From Limonium bicolor (taxonomy: Eukaryota > Streptophyta > Magnoliopsida > Caryophyllales > Plumbaginaceae): 64,000 nucleotides of DNA. The notes under the pieces are model-generated. The model saw nothing but the letters and a program-made list of their open reading frames with translations, was not told the DNA's origin and made no database searches. Shown here one piece after another: positions 51,702 through 63,576 of this stretch. The stretch lies in NCBI GenBank assembly GCA_023374045.1, contig CM041776.1, positions 46,320,171 through 46,384,170 on the forward strand. Reading direction: 5' to 3'. The number at the start of each line of letters is the position of its first letter. The first letter of the stretch is position 1. The translations under genes and the position numbers were made by a program.

Positions 51702-54700
51702 TGTAACACCCCAACTACAACCATACACTTAACAACAAATTGCAGCGGAAAACTTAAGTCACCACATTACTTAACTTACTGGTGTTACACGCCGTTAGCC
51801 ACCCACGTGGCTAACAAGGCTAATACACGTACATTGTATCGGTCTGATGGACCAGATTCCCGAGCAACTAAACATTACAGTCTCTTTCCATTACCAACGT
51901 TCATTATACTTATACATTTCTACTGTACCGAGTATTTACAAACCAATGCCGATAACTGTTTCGGTCTTCCTACTCCTACCATACATAAGTAATTAAAACG
52001 GCTACCCGTGCACAAACAACTACCCCGTCCTACTCTCGAACGGCTTCCAGCTCTTTGTACCTAAAAAATAGGAAAGAAAGGGTGGCCCCCAAGGGGCTCA
52101 GCACCTTTGCTGGTATGGTAATCATGCAGCCCGCATGCTACCGGGCCACGCACAACTATTTGTCGTCTAAGCATGCGGTTGATTATATTTGAATCATGCA
52201 TGTAAACTATAAACACATAACACGTTACATACCCACAACAATGGGCTCAACAAAACAGTCAACACATCCCTACTCATTAGATCACTCATTGTGTCCTTTA
52301 ACCCTAGAGGGTTCTCCTCTAAGGGAGTTATTTCCTTAATAGACGACACTTACCCACTAGTCGGGTTATACTCCAAATCGTCTTATATTAACCTGGGACT
52401 CATATCCATGATCCACACTCTCCACACAACAACTCATCCCACATTTTAACGTACATACAACATAACATTGCAATAAGAATTGCCATGCAACAATAACACA
52501 TAACATAACGGGAACGGTTCTCTTTAGGAACCGACCCAAACATAGTTAGTTCACTTGGAGAGCCTAGAGAATGCTGCCAAACTCATGCTAAGCTCGTTAC
52601 ATAACTCGTTACCGTCCTATTAGATGAACGGATAACTTAACACAAAGATGGATCAGATATAGTGATCCGAACACACCGTACGTAGTATGCCCCTGGGCCC
52701 GACGTGAGTCAGTAAAATAGCCTTGGTTAAGCTAAAGGGAGGTTGTAATCCAAGAAGGAAATACAGAGAGAATCGAACCGGATATGATATCGACCCCCAT
52801 ACTCACACGCGTGGCCGGAACTACCGGACTCCTCATCCCCTGGTTAGCACTTGTTAGAAGTCCCATATTGAAACTTAATACATTAGTTCACAAGTAAGTG
52901 ATCAGGTCCAGTTAGACACACAAGGGTGGTAAACATACTTACACGCACAAACAACACAACTAACTCACGCATAGCCGTGGTTAGAACGTTCCCATGGTTG
53001 GGTCGTTAAATCCGAATACCGATCTCTCATGTGATCCTAGATTTGGTTAGCTAAGGTTTAACACCTTCGAGGTTAAACTGTATCGGAATTAAACTCGCCA
53101 CATAAATGAAATGCTATAAACTCATTACATGTTTTTATCTTACAAGGTGGCAAACACACAGAAAAACACATTGGCATACAAGCCGGTGTAATCCGGTAGG
53201 ACACAGGTTGCACGAAAACCATACCTGTCACCAACGTCCACTCTATTATGTCCACTTATGTTCCTCGAACAATTCTAGAACAACTGGTAACATTAAAGTT
53301 ACTTTCATTAACATTGGGGTAATATGTTTATTATCTAATGACCATAGTTAACTCCGTTAACTAGTTAAATAATTTCACATTTTTAACTTGTTCTACTTTC
53401 ACACTTTACTACAACTTTTCACCCACTTAATTGTCATTATGACTCACTTAACATGTCTTAAACAACCTTATAACATCATTACCTATCAATCCCCATCATT
53501 ACATGTCATTTACTAACCTTAAACAACATTTTTAGAGTGGTCCGGGACCTGGTCCTTACCTTAAGTCCCAGACCAACACTTAAGCAAACTCTCGGGTGAA
53601 AAATTGCACTGGTCCGGGACCTTGTACCGACCCCAAGTCCCTAACCAAGTTATTGATGCAACTCTCGGCCAGTTTTTGTATGTGGTCCGGGACTTTACCC
53701 TGGGACCAAGTCCCGAACCAAAGCTACAGATTTGCCATTTTAACATTCTCAAGCCTTGTTCAACTAGTTCTCTTCACCCATTGTTCACCCAAACTTCACA
53801 CATGAACTTAGGCATATTCTAATACCAAAATATCACTTTGAATCACCTTAAATCATTGTCCAAACTTCTTACCCAATTTCCTTACAAAATCTCTTAACAC
53901 TTGTAATATTTTCATTAAGTTTCTAAGTGGTGTTTCACACCTATGATAACCACTATCCCAAAATGCTTTCTCACCACTATAACATCATCTCCCAAGCATC
54001 TTTTCTTACTAACCAAAACTCCTTTTTGCCACTCCTTGAAATTCCTCCACAAGATTACACCTCTTCCTTACAACACTTTACTTCCTCATGGTTTACCAAA
54101 ACTTGCATAAATCCTAAACACAATCTCACCTTGACTTGGATGTATCCCAAAACACTCATTTGATTTTCTAAAACCTCCTAGACAATGCCTAAATCCTCTT
54201 TGCACCCTAGAACACCTTAGTACATGTTTTATTCTCTAGTAAAACACTTATTCATTCCTATCACTTCCTAATTCACCAAAACTCATTTAAAACACTTAGA
54301 ACCTCTTGTTCATTAACCAAATTTTGACATGGGTTCTTCTAGCACTTTGTTACACCAAAACACATTGTTTTCACCACTAAACATCCAAGAACACTTTAAT
54401 CCACTAGGAACATTCTCACACACAAAACTTCACCCATTTAACACTACATCACAATATGGTGCATAATTTAAATTGCTTGGCACTTAGGCCCTTAAATAAC
54501 ATGGCTCTTAGGCCCTTAAATCGCATAAACCATAAACACTGAATTTCCACATGTATACATTTCCTTTGACCTGCAAATACACTCAACAACACATATGTCC
54601 TTAATAATCTCCTTATGAGTATTTTACTAGCTCATTTGCCATTGGCTCCTTAGGTGTTTTATTAAGCAAATCAAGCTCATTTTTCCTAAGGCATCTAAAC

Positions 54701-56182
54701 GACATTGAGATAGTTTATTTACCTTTTTTCCTTCACAACTTCCACACCTGTTTTTCCTTGCTCTTTCTTGATAAAAATTGGAAAGGTGTTTTGATTGCTT
54801 GTCAAACTTCTAATCAATATACAAGCAAGGTAATGAGCATTCAAGCTTCATGCTTAAACACATTTATAAACCCTAAGTTATGTAATGTCTTAAAACATTA
54901 AGATACTTGTTTTACCTTGGAAATGGAAGAGAGTTGGATTAACTAACAAGAGAGGACTCCACCAAGCCCTTTGACCATTAGAATGAAACTAGACCAAGGC
55001 AAAAGAAAACACCATTACAAGGTGTATTTTCGGTCACATATAAAAACAAGAGGAATTGAAGTTTTTCTTTGAGTTTCCTTACCTTGAAGCTAAGGAGAAC
55101 AATAAGAGGTAAAAAGATGAGTTCAAGCTCCTTCCATGGTGATTCCTCTTGGCACCTAAATGAAGGTTTTGGAGATTTGAAAAGACAAGATTGTAGAGCT
55201 TGACTAAACTAAGAGAATGGTGGTCTTGGAATTATTTTTGGAGCATGGAGCTAGGAGATATGGACTATCAAAGATGGAGTTGATGTTGTTGCTGTAGCAA
55301 AACCAAAATGGAGAAGAGAGGGAATGAAGAAGACGGTGGGAAATGAGAAAGAAAGAAGAGAATGAAAGGAAAAGCTAGCTAGTTAAGATATTTATGCAAA
55401 AGTGAATAGTAACTTACTTTATTACTTTTCCTTCCTTATCTAACTCATCAAGTGTGGTGAGTCACACTTAAAATCGGCCCCCTCTTATATTTAGGCTGAT
55501 TTTATAGCTTTGTTGACCAACTTATCACTTATATTGACTTATATTATAAACTAGCACAATTTGGGTACTATTCACTAATCAAAGCACATAATTGTGAAAT
55601 TTTTGATTTCCCATTTATCTAGACTTCATAATGTGATACTAAGTAGTACACATATTAATTAAAGAGTAATGATGGTCATTTAGCCATTCAAAACTCATTT
55701 ACAAGACAATTTCTCAAAAATGTGCTTTAAGACTTCTTAAAGCACATTTTGTGTTTTAACTAGTTTTCAAGCTTGGTTTTCTTTAGTAATTTATTTAACA
55801 TGTTCATTAACATGTAAATAAGGTATAGGAATGACCTTTAGGTCTTATACAAGGTTACACCAAGTCTAGCGCAAGTATTTGCTTAAATTGACTTTGTGGT
55901 GTTTTCTTGTGTTCTCTTTGGTTTAATTGTCTACCAATGTTTCTTAAGGACTTAATTAGCCTTATTAAATCATAATTGCATGTTATTAAGTCTTGGTAGG
56001 CTCTTTGGGTTCTAACCAAGTTCATTCCAAGCTTAGAGCATGTTTTTGCTCAAACTGTCTTAGTAGTACTTTATTGTGTTTACTATGGATTAATTTACTT
56101 AATAGCATTTCCAAGGCACTCTTTAGCCTTTAACTACCTTAGTTTAATACTTAAACATCATATCAAGGTTTGGGGTATTTCA
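51702..56182 (-). mobile_element. Solo LTR, element A lineage, in a 5S terminator
   Basis: It is 4481 bp, from TGTAACACCCC to GGGGTATTTCA on +, and matches the LTR layout of element A at diverged identity. TTTTT on both sides (51697-51701, 56183-56187) fits a 5-bp target duplication within the T-run. No internal domain or primer site is present, so it is a solo LTR from recombination between two LTRs. Small open frames inside (for example 53106-53351) recur in the LTRs of element A and are not genes. Confidence 0.92.
53537..53722. repeat. Palindromic GGTCCGGGACCTT cassette in the solo LTR
   Basis: Three blocks built from GGTCCGGGAC and AAGTCCC.(A)ACC words, with CTCTCGG-type spacers, stand where element A has its GACCGGACTT cassette. 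Confidence 0.75.
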
Positions 56183-56407
56183 TTTTTCTTGACTCTTCTT
56201 TTTTTACTTCCATCTTTTATGGGATATTTAACGAGTAATTTGATTGAGTTTATCGTGCGCTCCATTTGAATCATTTATGTGCGTTATCATTTTTAATTGA
56301 GAAATCGTTCAATACTCTTTTCGCAGGTTGTCGAAAATGTAGTTTTGTCGTTGTTCTTGATTTTGCGTCTGAAACCATATAGGTTGTAATTGTTGCATAA
56401 TCATAAC

Positions 56408-56525
56408 GGGTGCGACCATACCAGCACTAAAGCACCGGATCCCATCAGAACTCCGAAGTTAAGTGTGCTTGGGCGAGAGTAGTACTAGGATGGGTGACCT
56501 CCTGGGAAGTCCTCGTGTTGCACCC
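56408..56525 (+). rRNA. 5S rRNA, array copy 4
   Basis: A 118-nt copy close to the plant consensus; AAGTTAAGTGTGCTTGGG has one change in the A-box area. Upstream TATA word is TATAGG and the -12 word is GCATAATC. The T-run terminator follows directly. Confidence 0.95.
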
Positions 56526-56753
56526 TTTTTTTTCGTGACTCTTCTTTTTTTACTTCCATTTTTTGTGGGATATTTGACGAGTAATTTGATTGAGTTTATC
56601 ATGCGCTTTATTTGAATCATTTATGTGCATTATCATTTTTTATTGAGAAATCGTTCAATACACTTTTCGCAGGTCGTCGAAAATATAGTTTTGTCGTTGT
56701 TCTTGATTTTGCGTCTGAATCCATATAAGTGGTAATTGTTGCACAATCATAAC

Positions 56754-56872
56754 GGGTGCGACCATACTAGCACTAATGCACTGGATCCCATCAGATCTCC
56801 GAAGTTAAGCGTGCTTGGGCGAGAGTAGTACTAGGATGGGTGACCCCCTGGGAAGTCCTCGTGTTACACCCC
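56754..56872 (+). rRNA. 5S rRNA, array copy 5
   Basis: A 5S copy 346 bp after copy 4. Changes: ACCATACTAGC, CAGATCTCCG, TGACCCCCTGGG and GTGTTACACCCC. TATAAG at -30 and C at -1 are kept. Its downstream spacer is only 65 bp. Confidence 0.94.
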
Positions 56873-56937
56873 TCTTTTTTTCTTGACTCTTCTTTTTTTT
56901 ACTTCCATATAAGTGGTAATTGTTGCACAATCATAAC

Positions 56938-57056
56938 AGGTGCGACCATACCAGCACTAACGCACCAGATCCCATCTGAACTCCGAAGTTAAGCGTGCTT
57001 GGGTGAGAGTAGTACTAGGATGGGTGACCTCCTAGGAAGTCCTCGTGTTGTACCCC
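56938..57056 (+). rRNA. 5S rRNA, array copy 6 (after a shortened spacer)
   Basis: It starts 184 bp after copy 5 instead of about 346. The start base is changed (AGGTGCGACC) and the end reads TTGTACCCC. The shortened spacer still keeps TATAAG at -30, so the basic upstream promoter is retained. Confidence 0.93.
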
Positions 57057-57285
57057 TCTTTTTTTCTTGACTCTTGTTTTCTTACTTCCATATTTTGTGG
57101 GATATTTGACGATTAATTTGATTGAGTTTATCGTGCACTCCAATTGAATCACTTATGTGCGTTATCATTTTTTATTGAGAAATCATTCAATACTCTTTTC
57201 GCAGGTCGTCAAAAATGTAGTTTTGTCGTTGCTCTTGATTTAGTGTCTGAAACCATATAAGTGGTAATTGTTGCACAATCATAAC

Positions 57286-57403
57286 GGGTGTGACCATACC
57301 AGCACTAATGCATCGGATCCCATCAAAACTCCAAGTTAAGCTTGCTTGGGCGAGAGTAGTACTAGGATGGGTGACCTCCTGGGAAGTCCTCGAGTTGCAC
57401 CCC
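57286..57403 (+). rRNA. 5S rRNA, array copy 7
   Basis: A 118-nt copy. Changes: GTGTGACC, GCATCGGATCC, CATCAAAACTCCAAGTTAAGCTTG (one base lost in CCGAAG) and CGAGTTGC near the end. TATAAG at -30 and a T-run terminator are present. Confidence 0.94.
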
Positions 57404-57603
57404 TCTTTTTTTCTTGACTCTTCTTTTTTTACTTCCATCTTTTGTGGGATATTTGCTGAGTAATTTGATTGAGTTTATTGTGCGCTCCATTTGAATCATT
57501 TATGTGTGTTATCGTTTTTTTATTGAGAAATTGTTCAAAACTCTTTTCGTAGGTCGTCAAAAATGTTGTTTTGTCGTTGTTCTTGATTTAGCGTCTGAAA
57601 CCA

Positions 57604-57633
57604 TATAAGTGGTAATTGTTGCACAATCATAAC
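57604..57633 (+). promoter_or_regulatory. Upstream promoter of 5S copy 8
   Basis: TATAAG at -30, GC at -13/-12 and C at -1 relative to 57634. This is the arrangement known upstream of plant 5S genes transcribed by RNA polymerase III. The same 30 bp stand before most copies here. Confidence 0.75.
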
Positions 57634-57751
57634 GGGTGCGACCATCCAGCACTAATGCACCGGATCCCATCAGAACTTCGAAGTTAAGCATGCTTGGGCG
57701 AGAGTAGTACTAGGATGGGTGACCTCCTGGGAAGTCCTCGTGTTGCACCCC
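57634..57751 (+). rRNA. 5S rRNA, array copy 8
   Basis: A 118-nt copy, near consensus except that the ACCATACCAGC word has lost bases (ACCATCCAGC), an early helix position, and GAACTTCGAAG/AAGCATGC changes. The A-box, C-box, upstream box and T-run are present. Confidence 0.94.
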
Positions 57752-57760
57752 TCTTTTTCT
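57751..57760 (+). terminator. RNA polymerase III T-run after 5S copy 8
   Basis: CTCTTTTTCT directly after the CACCC end. A run of at least five T stops RNA polymerase III. The other 5S copies have longer runs (up to about nine T). Confidence 0.7.
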
Positions 57761-57980
57761 TCTTAACTCTTCTTTTTTAACTTCTATATTTTGTGGGATA
57801 TTTGACGAGTAATTTGATTGAGTTTATCGTGCGCTCCAATTGAATCATTTATGTGCGTTATCGTTTTCTATTGAGAAATCCTTCAATACTCTTTTCGCAG
57901 GTCTTCGAAATGTAGTTTTGTCGTTGTTCTTGATTTTGCGTCTGAAATCATATAAGTGGTAATTGTTGCACAATCATAAT

Positions 57981-58099
57981 GGGTGCGACCATACCAGCAC
58001 TAATGCACCGGATCCCATCAGAACTCTGAAGTTAAGCGTACTTGGGCGAGAGTAGTACTAGGATGGGTGACCTCCTGGGAAGTCCTCGTGTTGCACCCC
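57981..58099 (+). rRNA. 5S rRNA, array copy 9 (last, near consensus)
   Basis: One of the cleanest copies: CACTAATGCACCGGATCCCATCAGAACT matches the plant consensus, with CTGAAGTTAAGCGTACTTGGG differing at one or two places. TATAAG at -30 and GC at -13/-12 are present; the -1 base is T. The spacer after it stops at 58177, where the array ends. Confidence 0.95.
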
Positions 58100-58177
58100 T
58101 CTTTTTTTCTTGACTCTTCTTTTTTTACTTCCATATTTTGTGGGATATTTGACGAGTAATTTGATTGAGTTTATCGT

Positions 58178-58548
58178 AGATAAATAAAGATGGGTCTGAT
58201 GTAGAGGGGGAGAACCCAATATGAATGAGGTAGCAACTGAGGCGAGCAAACCAAGCTCCAGGTGATTGTTTCGGGCCATAGAGTGATTTGGCCAGACAAC
58301 AGACATGAGTAAGGTAGGTTGTATTAACAAAACCAGTAGGTTGCCTCATATACACCTTTTCTTCTAACTCCCCTTGCAAAAAAGCATTGTCCACATCAAT
58401 TTGCTTAATAGGCCAGCCAAATGAAACAGCAAGAGCTAGTAAAACCCTTATAGTTGTAACTTCACAACTGGACTAAAAGTTTCTGCATAGTCAATTCCCT
58501 ATGATTGTTTAAAACCTTGAGCCACAAGGCGTGCCTTGTATGTCTCAA
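58178..58548 (-). pseudogene. Ty1/copia reverse transcriptase fragment
   Basis: On the minus strand it encodes the conserved start of a Ty1/copia RT: a YKARLVAQGF run, GIDYAETFSPVVK, an LDVDNAFLQGELEE-type run near 58365-58395, then KSLYG.KQSPGAWF near 58275 and SDPSLF near 58195. It has a stop after FKQS and a frame break near 58465. It is internal to pol at both ends, with no LTR, so it is a broken scrap. Its left edge joins the 5S spacer directly; its right edge joins an LTR start. Confidence 0.88.
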
Positions 58549-59693
58549 TGAAAAACCCCGAACTTAATTATAGTTATTAAAATTATCCTAATATGTATTT
58601 AAGGGCCTAATTGTTCCTAAGTAATTTTGGTAAGGAAAATAAATCCAAAAGAAATGAAGAAAACCCTTAAAAAGTGAAAAATGTAAAAATGAGTGTTACA
58701 TAACCATAGGAGTAATATGACCTCGACTAGGATCCTAGGTGGATTCCTAAGGCTTATTTATGCCTAAATAGTATGTAGAAACAATTCCCGAAGGAAAAGG
58801 ATCCATAAAATGGATCAAAACCACAAACGAACCTTAAAGCGCGTTTTTCGAGGAAACCGGGAGAACGCGACTTTAAGCGGGTTAAATAGACTCGTAACAA
58901 TTTTGGTCAACCAAATAGTCATTAATAAACATTAATGAAGGTCTAGAACCAATAAAATCAATTGAACGAGAAAATAGTAAAAACTGTAAAAACCGGGAAG
59001 TTGTGGGGTGATAATGTAAATAAACCAAACTATTGTGTCCACTATTGCAAATAAAATTTTAAAACCCTTATGAGGGATGTGTGTGAGCCGATTTGTACTC
59101 CCTCCCTCATACTCTTAATTCTCTATTATTTGTAAAAGACAAAAGGTAAACAAAAGCAAAAATTTAATAACTTACTTTTTACCTTCTCTCTCCTACTCCC
59201 CCTCATTTCTTTCACGCTCTCTCGTACTGCACCTCTCTCTCATTTTCTTTCTTCTCCAAGTAGCCCCTTCCATGGCGATTTGTAAAACCCCTCCAGCACT
59301 CTCCCTTCTCTCCTCTTGTTAAGTACTCAAACCTCCACCAAAAATTACAAAATTTGTACCATTGTATTCCTCTCATCAAGGAGAGCATTTCCCTCTTTTA
59401 CAAATTCAAAAATACCCAACATCATCTCCATGGGTGTTCTTGATTTTGAAGATGAAGACCACCATTAGAAGCCTTTTCTTCACCTTGTTGGTCTAAGGTA
59501 AAAAGAAATTCGAAAAAACTAGCATTTCGACTCTCATTTGTAAAATATAAATTTCCAAGTCTTGAACTTCTATTCCTTGTTTGCCCAGCCGATTTTGGCT
59601 TCTTTTGGAGAGTTGAAATCTTGCTCTTGGTGATGTTCTAAACTTCATCTACACCTTTGCAAGGTAATGCACTTTCTAAGCCCTAAAAACATA
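58549..59693 (+). repeat. Front part of an LTR (element B lineage) cut by element C
   Basis: It starts TGAAAAACCCCGAAC and follows the same layout as the element B LTR: TGACCTCGACTAGGATCC...GTGGATTCCTAAG matches TGACCTCAAATAGGATCC...GTGGATTCCTAAG near 28931-28960, and CCTTAAAGCGCGTTTTT matches CCTTAAAGCACGTTTTT near 29053. It is interrupted at 59694 by element C. The rest lies beyond the window or is lost. No gene is seen. Confidence 0.7.
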
Positions 59694-62600
59694 TGAAATA
59701 CCCCAAACCTTAATATATTGTTTAAACACTTAAATATGGTGTATTAAGACTAAAAAGAGTCTTAGAAACATTAGTAAACAAATTTAAACAAAAGGAAACA
59801 CACAAATGTGCTCTTAAAAAGTCATAAGAGCCAAATGTGCTCTAAGCTTGGGATAAACTTGGTTAAGACCTAATGAACTTACCAAGACCTCATTTATACA
59901 ATAATGAACATATTAAACAATTACCAAAGAAAACCAAGCTTGAAAACAAGTTTAAACACAAAATGTGCTTTAAGGAGTCTTAAAGCACATTTTTGAAAAA
60001 TTGTCTTGTAAATGAGTTTTGAGTGGCTAGATGTCCATCATTACTCTTAATACATATGTGTACTATATAATATCACATTTGGGTGTCTATATTAGTGGGA
60101 AATCAAAAATTTCACTTCTATGTGCCTTGTTTTTGAATAGTAACTTTTATAAGCTATTTTGTAACATATGTTTGTATAAGTAATTAAATTGACAAACAAA
60201 GACTATATTACCCTCCTACTACTATTTGGGGCCGGTTTTTAAGGTTGGTGACACACCACCCTTGTTAGCTTGTTAAGAAAATAAGTAAACTACTTAAGTA
60301 CCCTTTTTACTTTATAAGTATAAATCTTCATAAAGCAAGTTCTATCTTATTCTCTCATTTCTTTCCTTGCTCACACGGTTTCCCACCTCTCTTCTTCCTT
60401 CTTCTTGTTCTCTCACGGTAATACACACACCTCCATTGAAACTCCCACTTTGATCTCTTGTAAAACCTTGCTCACTTGTCCAAATCAAAAACAAACACCA
60501 CCATCTTCTTCCTCTCATCAAGCTCTTCATTCTATCTTCTCCAAACTTCAAGACAACCATTTCGGTGCCATGGAGTTTCTCCATTGAAGGAGCTTGAGCT
60601 TGTATTTTTACATATTGTTACTCTCCTTGGTTTCTAGGTAAGGAATCTCAAATAAAAACTTCATTTCCTCCTTGTTTTTGTCATGTCCGAAAATATATTG
60701 AAGGAGCTTTTTATGTGACTTTGTTCTAGCTTCATTCCAACTCTTCATGGACTAGGTGGAGTCCTCTCTTGCTAGATATTCAAACTCTCTTCAAAGAGCA
60801 AGGTAAAACAACTACATTAATGTTTTTGAAACAATGTAAAACTAGGGTTTACAATGAGATGGAGCTTATAGCTCGAATACTCATTATAATGTGTGTATAT
60901 TGTTTAGAACTTGTCAAAGAATCAAGTACTCTATCGGTTTTCTAAAGGAAACAAGAAAGAAGTTATTTTGCAAAAGAGGTAAATCTACTAACCTAATGTT
61001 GTTTTAATGCCTTAGGAGAAATGAGCTTATAAATGCTTATTAAAACTACCTAAAGAGCCAATGGTGAATGACTTAGTAAAGTGTTCTCAAGAGCTTAGTA
61101 AAAGGCATATGTGTTGTTGAGTGTATTTGCAGGTTAAAGGCAAATAATTGTGGAAATTCAGTGTTTATGATTTATGCACCTTAAGGGCCTAAGAGCCATG
61201 TCATTTAAGGGCCTAAGTGCCATGCAATTTAAATTATGCACTATATTGTGATGTAGTGCTTTGTGAGTGAAGTTTGTGTATAATAAGTACTTGATGGATT
61301 TTTAGTGTTCTTGGTTGTTTGTTGGTAAAAACAATGTGTTTTGGTTTAGTAATGTTCTAGGAGAACCTATGTCGAAATTTGGTAACAAATGTGAAGTTCT
61401 AAGTGTTAAAATGAGTTTGATAAGTTAAGGAGTATTTAAGTGGTTAAGTGTTGTTCTTGTGTAGAACATGCATTAAGGTGATTTGGATGTAACAAGGACT
61501 TAGGCATGAGCTTGAGATTTAGTATGTACCAAAGTCATTTTGGGACTTAGGTAAAGACTTAGGCAAACTTTGGTAAATTAAGGAGAAGGTAAACTTGAAA
61601 AAGGATTTGAAGTATATAAGGATTAGTGTGAGAGATGATGCTTGGGAGATGATGTTAAGATAAGGAGAAAACATTTTGGGATAGTAGTTCATAGGTGAGA
61701 AACACCATTTAGAAACCTAGTGTAAATGTTGTTGTGTTAGGAATTTTGTGAAGAAAGTAAAGGTTTAAGGAATTAGAAAATGAGTTTTATAGTGTTTAAG
61801 GATGTTTAAGGTGTTTGAAGTGCCCAAATGAGGTTAGGGGTACTAGGTGATATGGGGTGAAGTTTGGAGTTGAATGTAAAAAGGAAAACAAGGCTGGGGC
61901 AGACCGAACTTGCGACCGAACTTGCAAGTTCGGTCGAGCCCAGTTTACCCTGCGAGAATTGGCTTCTGGAAAAGACCGACCTTGGGGACCGGACTTGCAA
62001 GGTCGGTCGGGCTTGTATTTGTACGGATTGAGTTACTGGAACCGACCGAACATGGGACCGGACTGGTAAGTTCGGTCGGGCTAAATTTACAAAGGGGAGA
62101 AACTCTCGGAAAAGACCGAACATAGGACCGGACTTGGTAAGTTCGGTCGGAGTAGAAAATTTTAACGGAAATGTGTTCTGGAATCGACCGAACTTGGGTA
62201 AGTCGGTCGGCAAGGTCGGTCGGACCTAAACTTGTAAAAAAAAAAAAAGAAAAGAATGTGACTTATGTAGTTAACCCTAGGGTGTATAATGAAGGTAACC
62301 TAGGGTAAGATAGACATTAAAACATGTCATACAATTATGTTAAACACTTAGTAAATTTGGAGGTTAAGTAAGTTAATTAACCGACGTTCTTGAATTATGT
62401 ATAGGAGTGACTACGGAGGAAACCAAACGAGGCAAGGACCAAGGTATGGTTTTCTTGCAGTCTGTTGTCTAGCGGTTTACACCGGTTTGTGTGTTGTATG
62501 TTTTTCTGTGTGTTTACAACGTTATAAGATTTAAACATGTAATGAGTTTACAGTTGTTCATATTATTGTGATGTGTGTTGTGACTCAATTCCCTTGTGTG

Positions 62601-63559
62601 TCTAACATGACTTACCACCTATTGTGTGTTGGTTGTTAAGTTCCACTATGAACTTCTAACAAGTGTTAACTGGGAAGTGAGGAATCCGGTTATCCGGTCA
62701 TGCATGTAAGTTAAGAGTAGATATCTGAATCAGATTCGACTCTTATGTTGTTAAGATTGTTCTCCTTAATTTGGCGTTCGATCTCCCGCTAGCTTCTTCC
62801 AAAGCTTACCTATTCTGACTTATGATCGGTTTAGTGGGAACCTGTGTTTGTGTGGTGTGTTCGGGTCACTAAATCCGAACCATCTGTGACTTAAGTTACT
62901 CGTTCGTCTAACAGAACGGTAATGAGTGTGTTTAACGAGCTTAACATGAGGGTGAATCACTCTCTAGGCTCTTATGTTATTTGACCCTTGTGGTTTGTTA
63001 TTGTGGAACCAAGATCCACTGTGTATGTGTTGAGCTGTGCACTACTGATGCCATGCTCCATGTTATGTTATGTTATGTATATAAATAATGCCATGTTATC
63101 ATGACAATTAGCTGCGCGTATCCCGGTAGCCGATGGGCTGCGCGTTAGCCATACCAGCCAAGGGTTGCTGACCCCCTCGGGGGATCCATATTTCTTATAC
63201 TGCAGGATGAGGATCGAAGAAGCGGAGTGGCTTTAGATCCTAGGATGTAATTACTTTTGTATACTTTGGATGTTGGCCCGGGATGCGCCTGTGCTCCTGT
63301 GGCGTTATATACTTTTGGTTGTTGCGTTACAGTGATGATACAGTGAAGGATGTATGTAAACACTCGGTATTGTATATGATTATATGGTTTAGTTTTATGC
63401 TCGGGAGTCTGATCATCAGACCGGTACAATTGTATTTATTCTGCCTTGTCAACCACGTGGGTGGTTGACGGCGTTGTAGCACCGAAGCGTTAGTTACTGT
63501 TTAGTTATTTATTCCGCTGCGATTTCATTTAGTATCATGTGCGTATTAGGGGTGTTACA
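59694..63559 (+). repeat. Element C 5' LTR
   Basis: It is 3866 bp, from TGAAATACCCCAAACC to TTAGGGGTGTTACA, and is the same lineage as the LTRs of element A and the solo LTR (which lie in the opposite orientation). It holds the hairpin cassette (61896-62224) and the conserved GCTGACCCCCTCGGGGG word near 63167-63183. Confidence 0.92.
61896..62224. repeat. Palindromic GACCGAACTT...AAGTTCGGTC cassette in element C LTR
   Basis: Five blocks, about 62 bp apart, each with GACCGAAC-type and GTTCGGTC-type arms separated by a loop and followed by CTGGAA-like spacers. Some blocks keep the element A form on one arm (GACCGGACTTG). Open frames over it on both strands come from the repeat. Confidence 0.87.
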
Positions 63560-63564
63560 AAAAG

Positions 63565-63576
63565 TGGTATCAGAGC
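63565..63576 (+). promoter_or_regulatory. Primer binding site of element C
   Basis: TGGTATCAGAGC, five bases after the LTR, complementary to initiator Met tRNA; a GAGCGAAGTATCGCTC inverted word follows. Confidence 0.93.

Noticed and set aside
58058..58330. A 90-codon minus-strand frame at the array edge
   Set aside because: It is a shifted frame of the copia RT fragment running into 5S spacer and a 5S gene.
61806..62213. A 135-codon minus-strand frame and two plus-strand frames in the element C LTR
   Set aside because: They are produced by the palindromic repeat cassette, whose two arms read in all frames.
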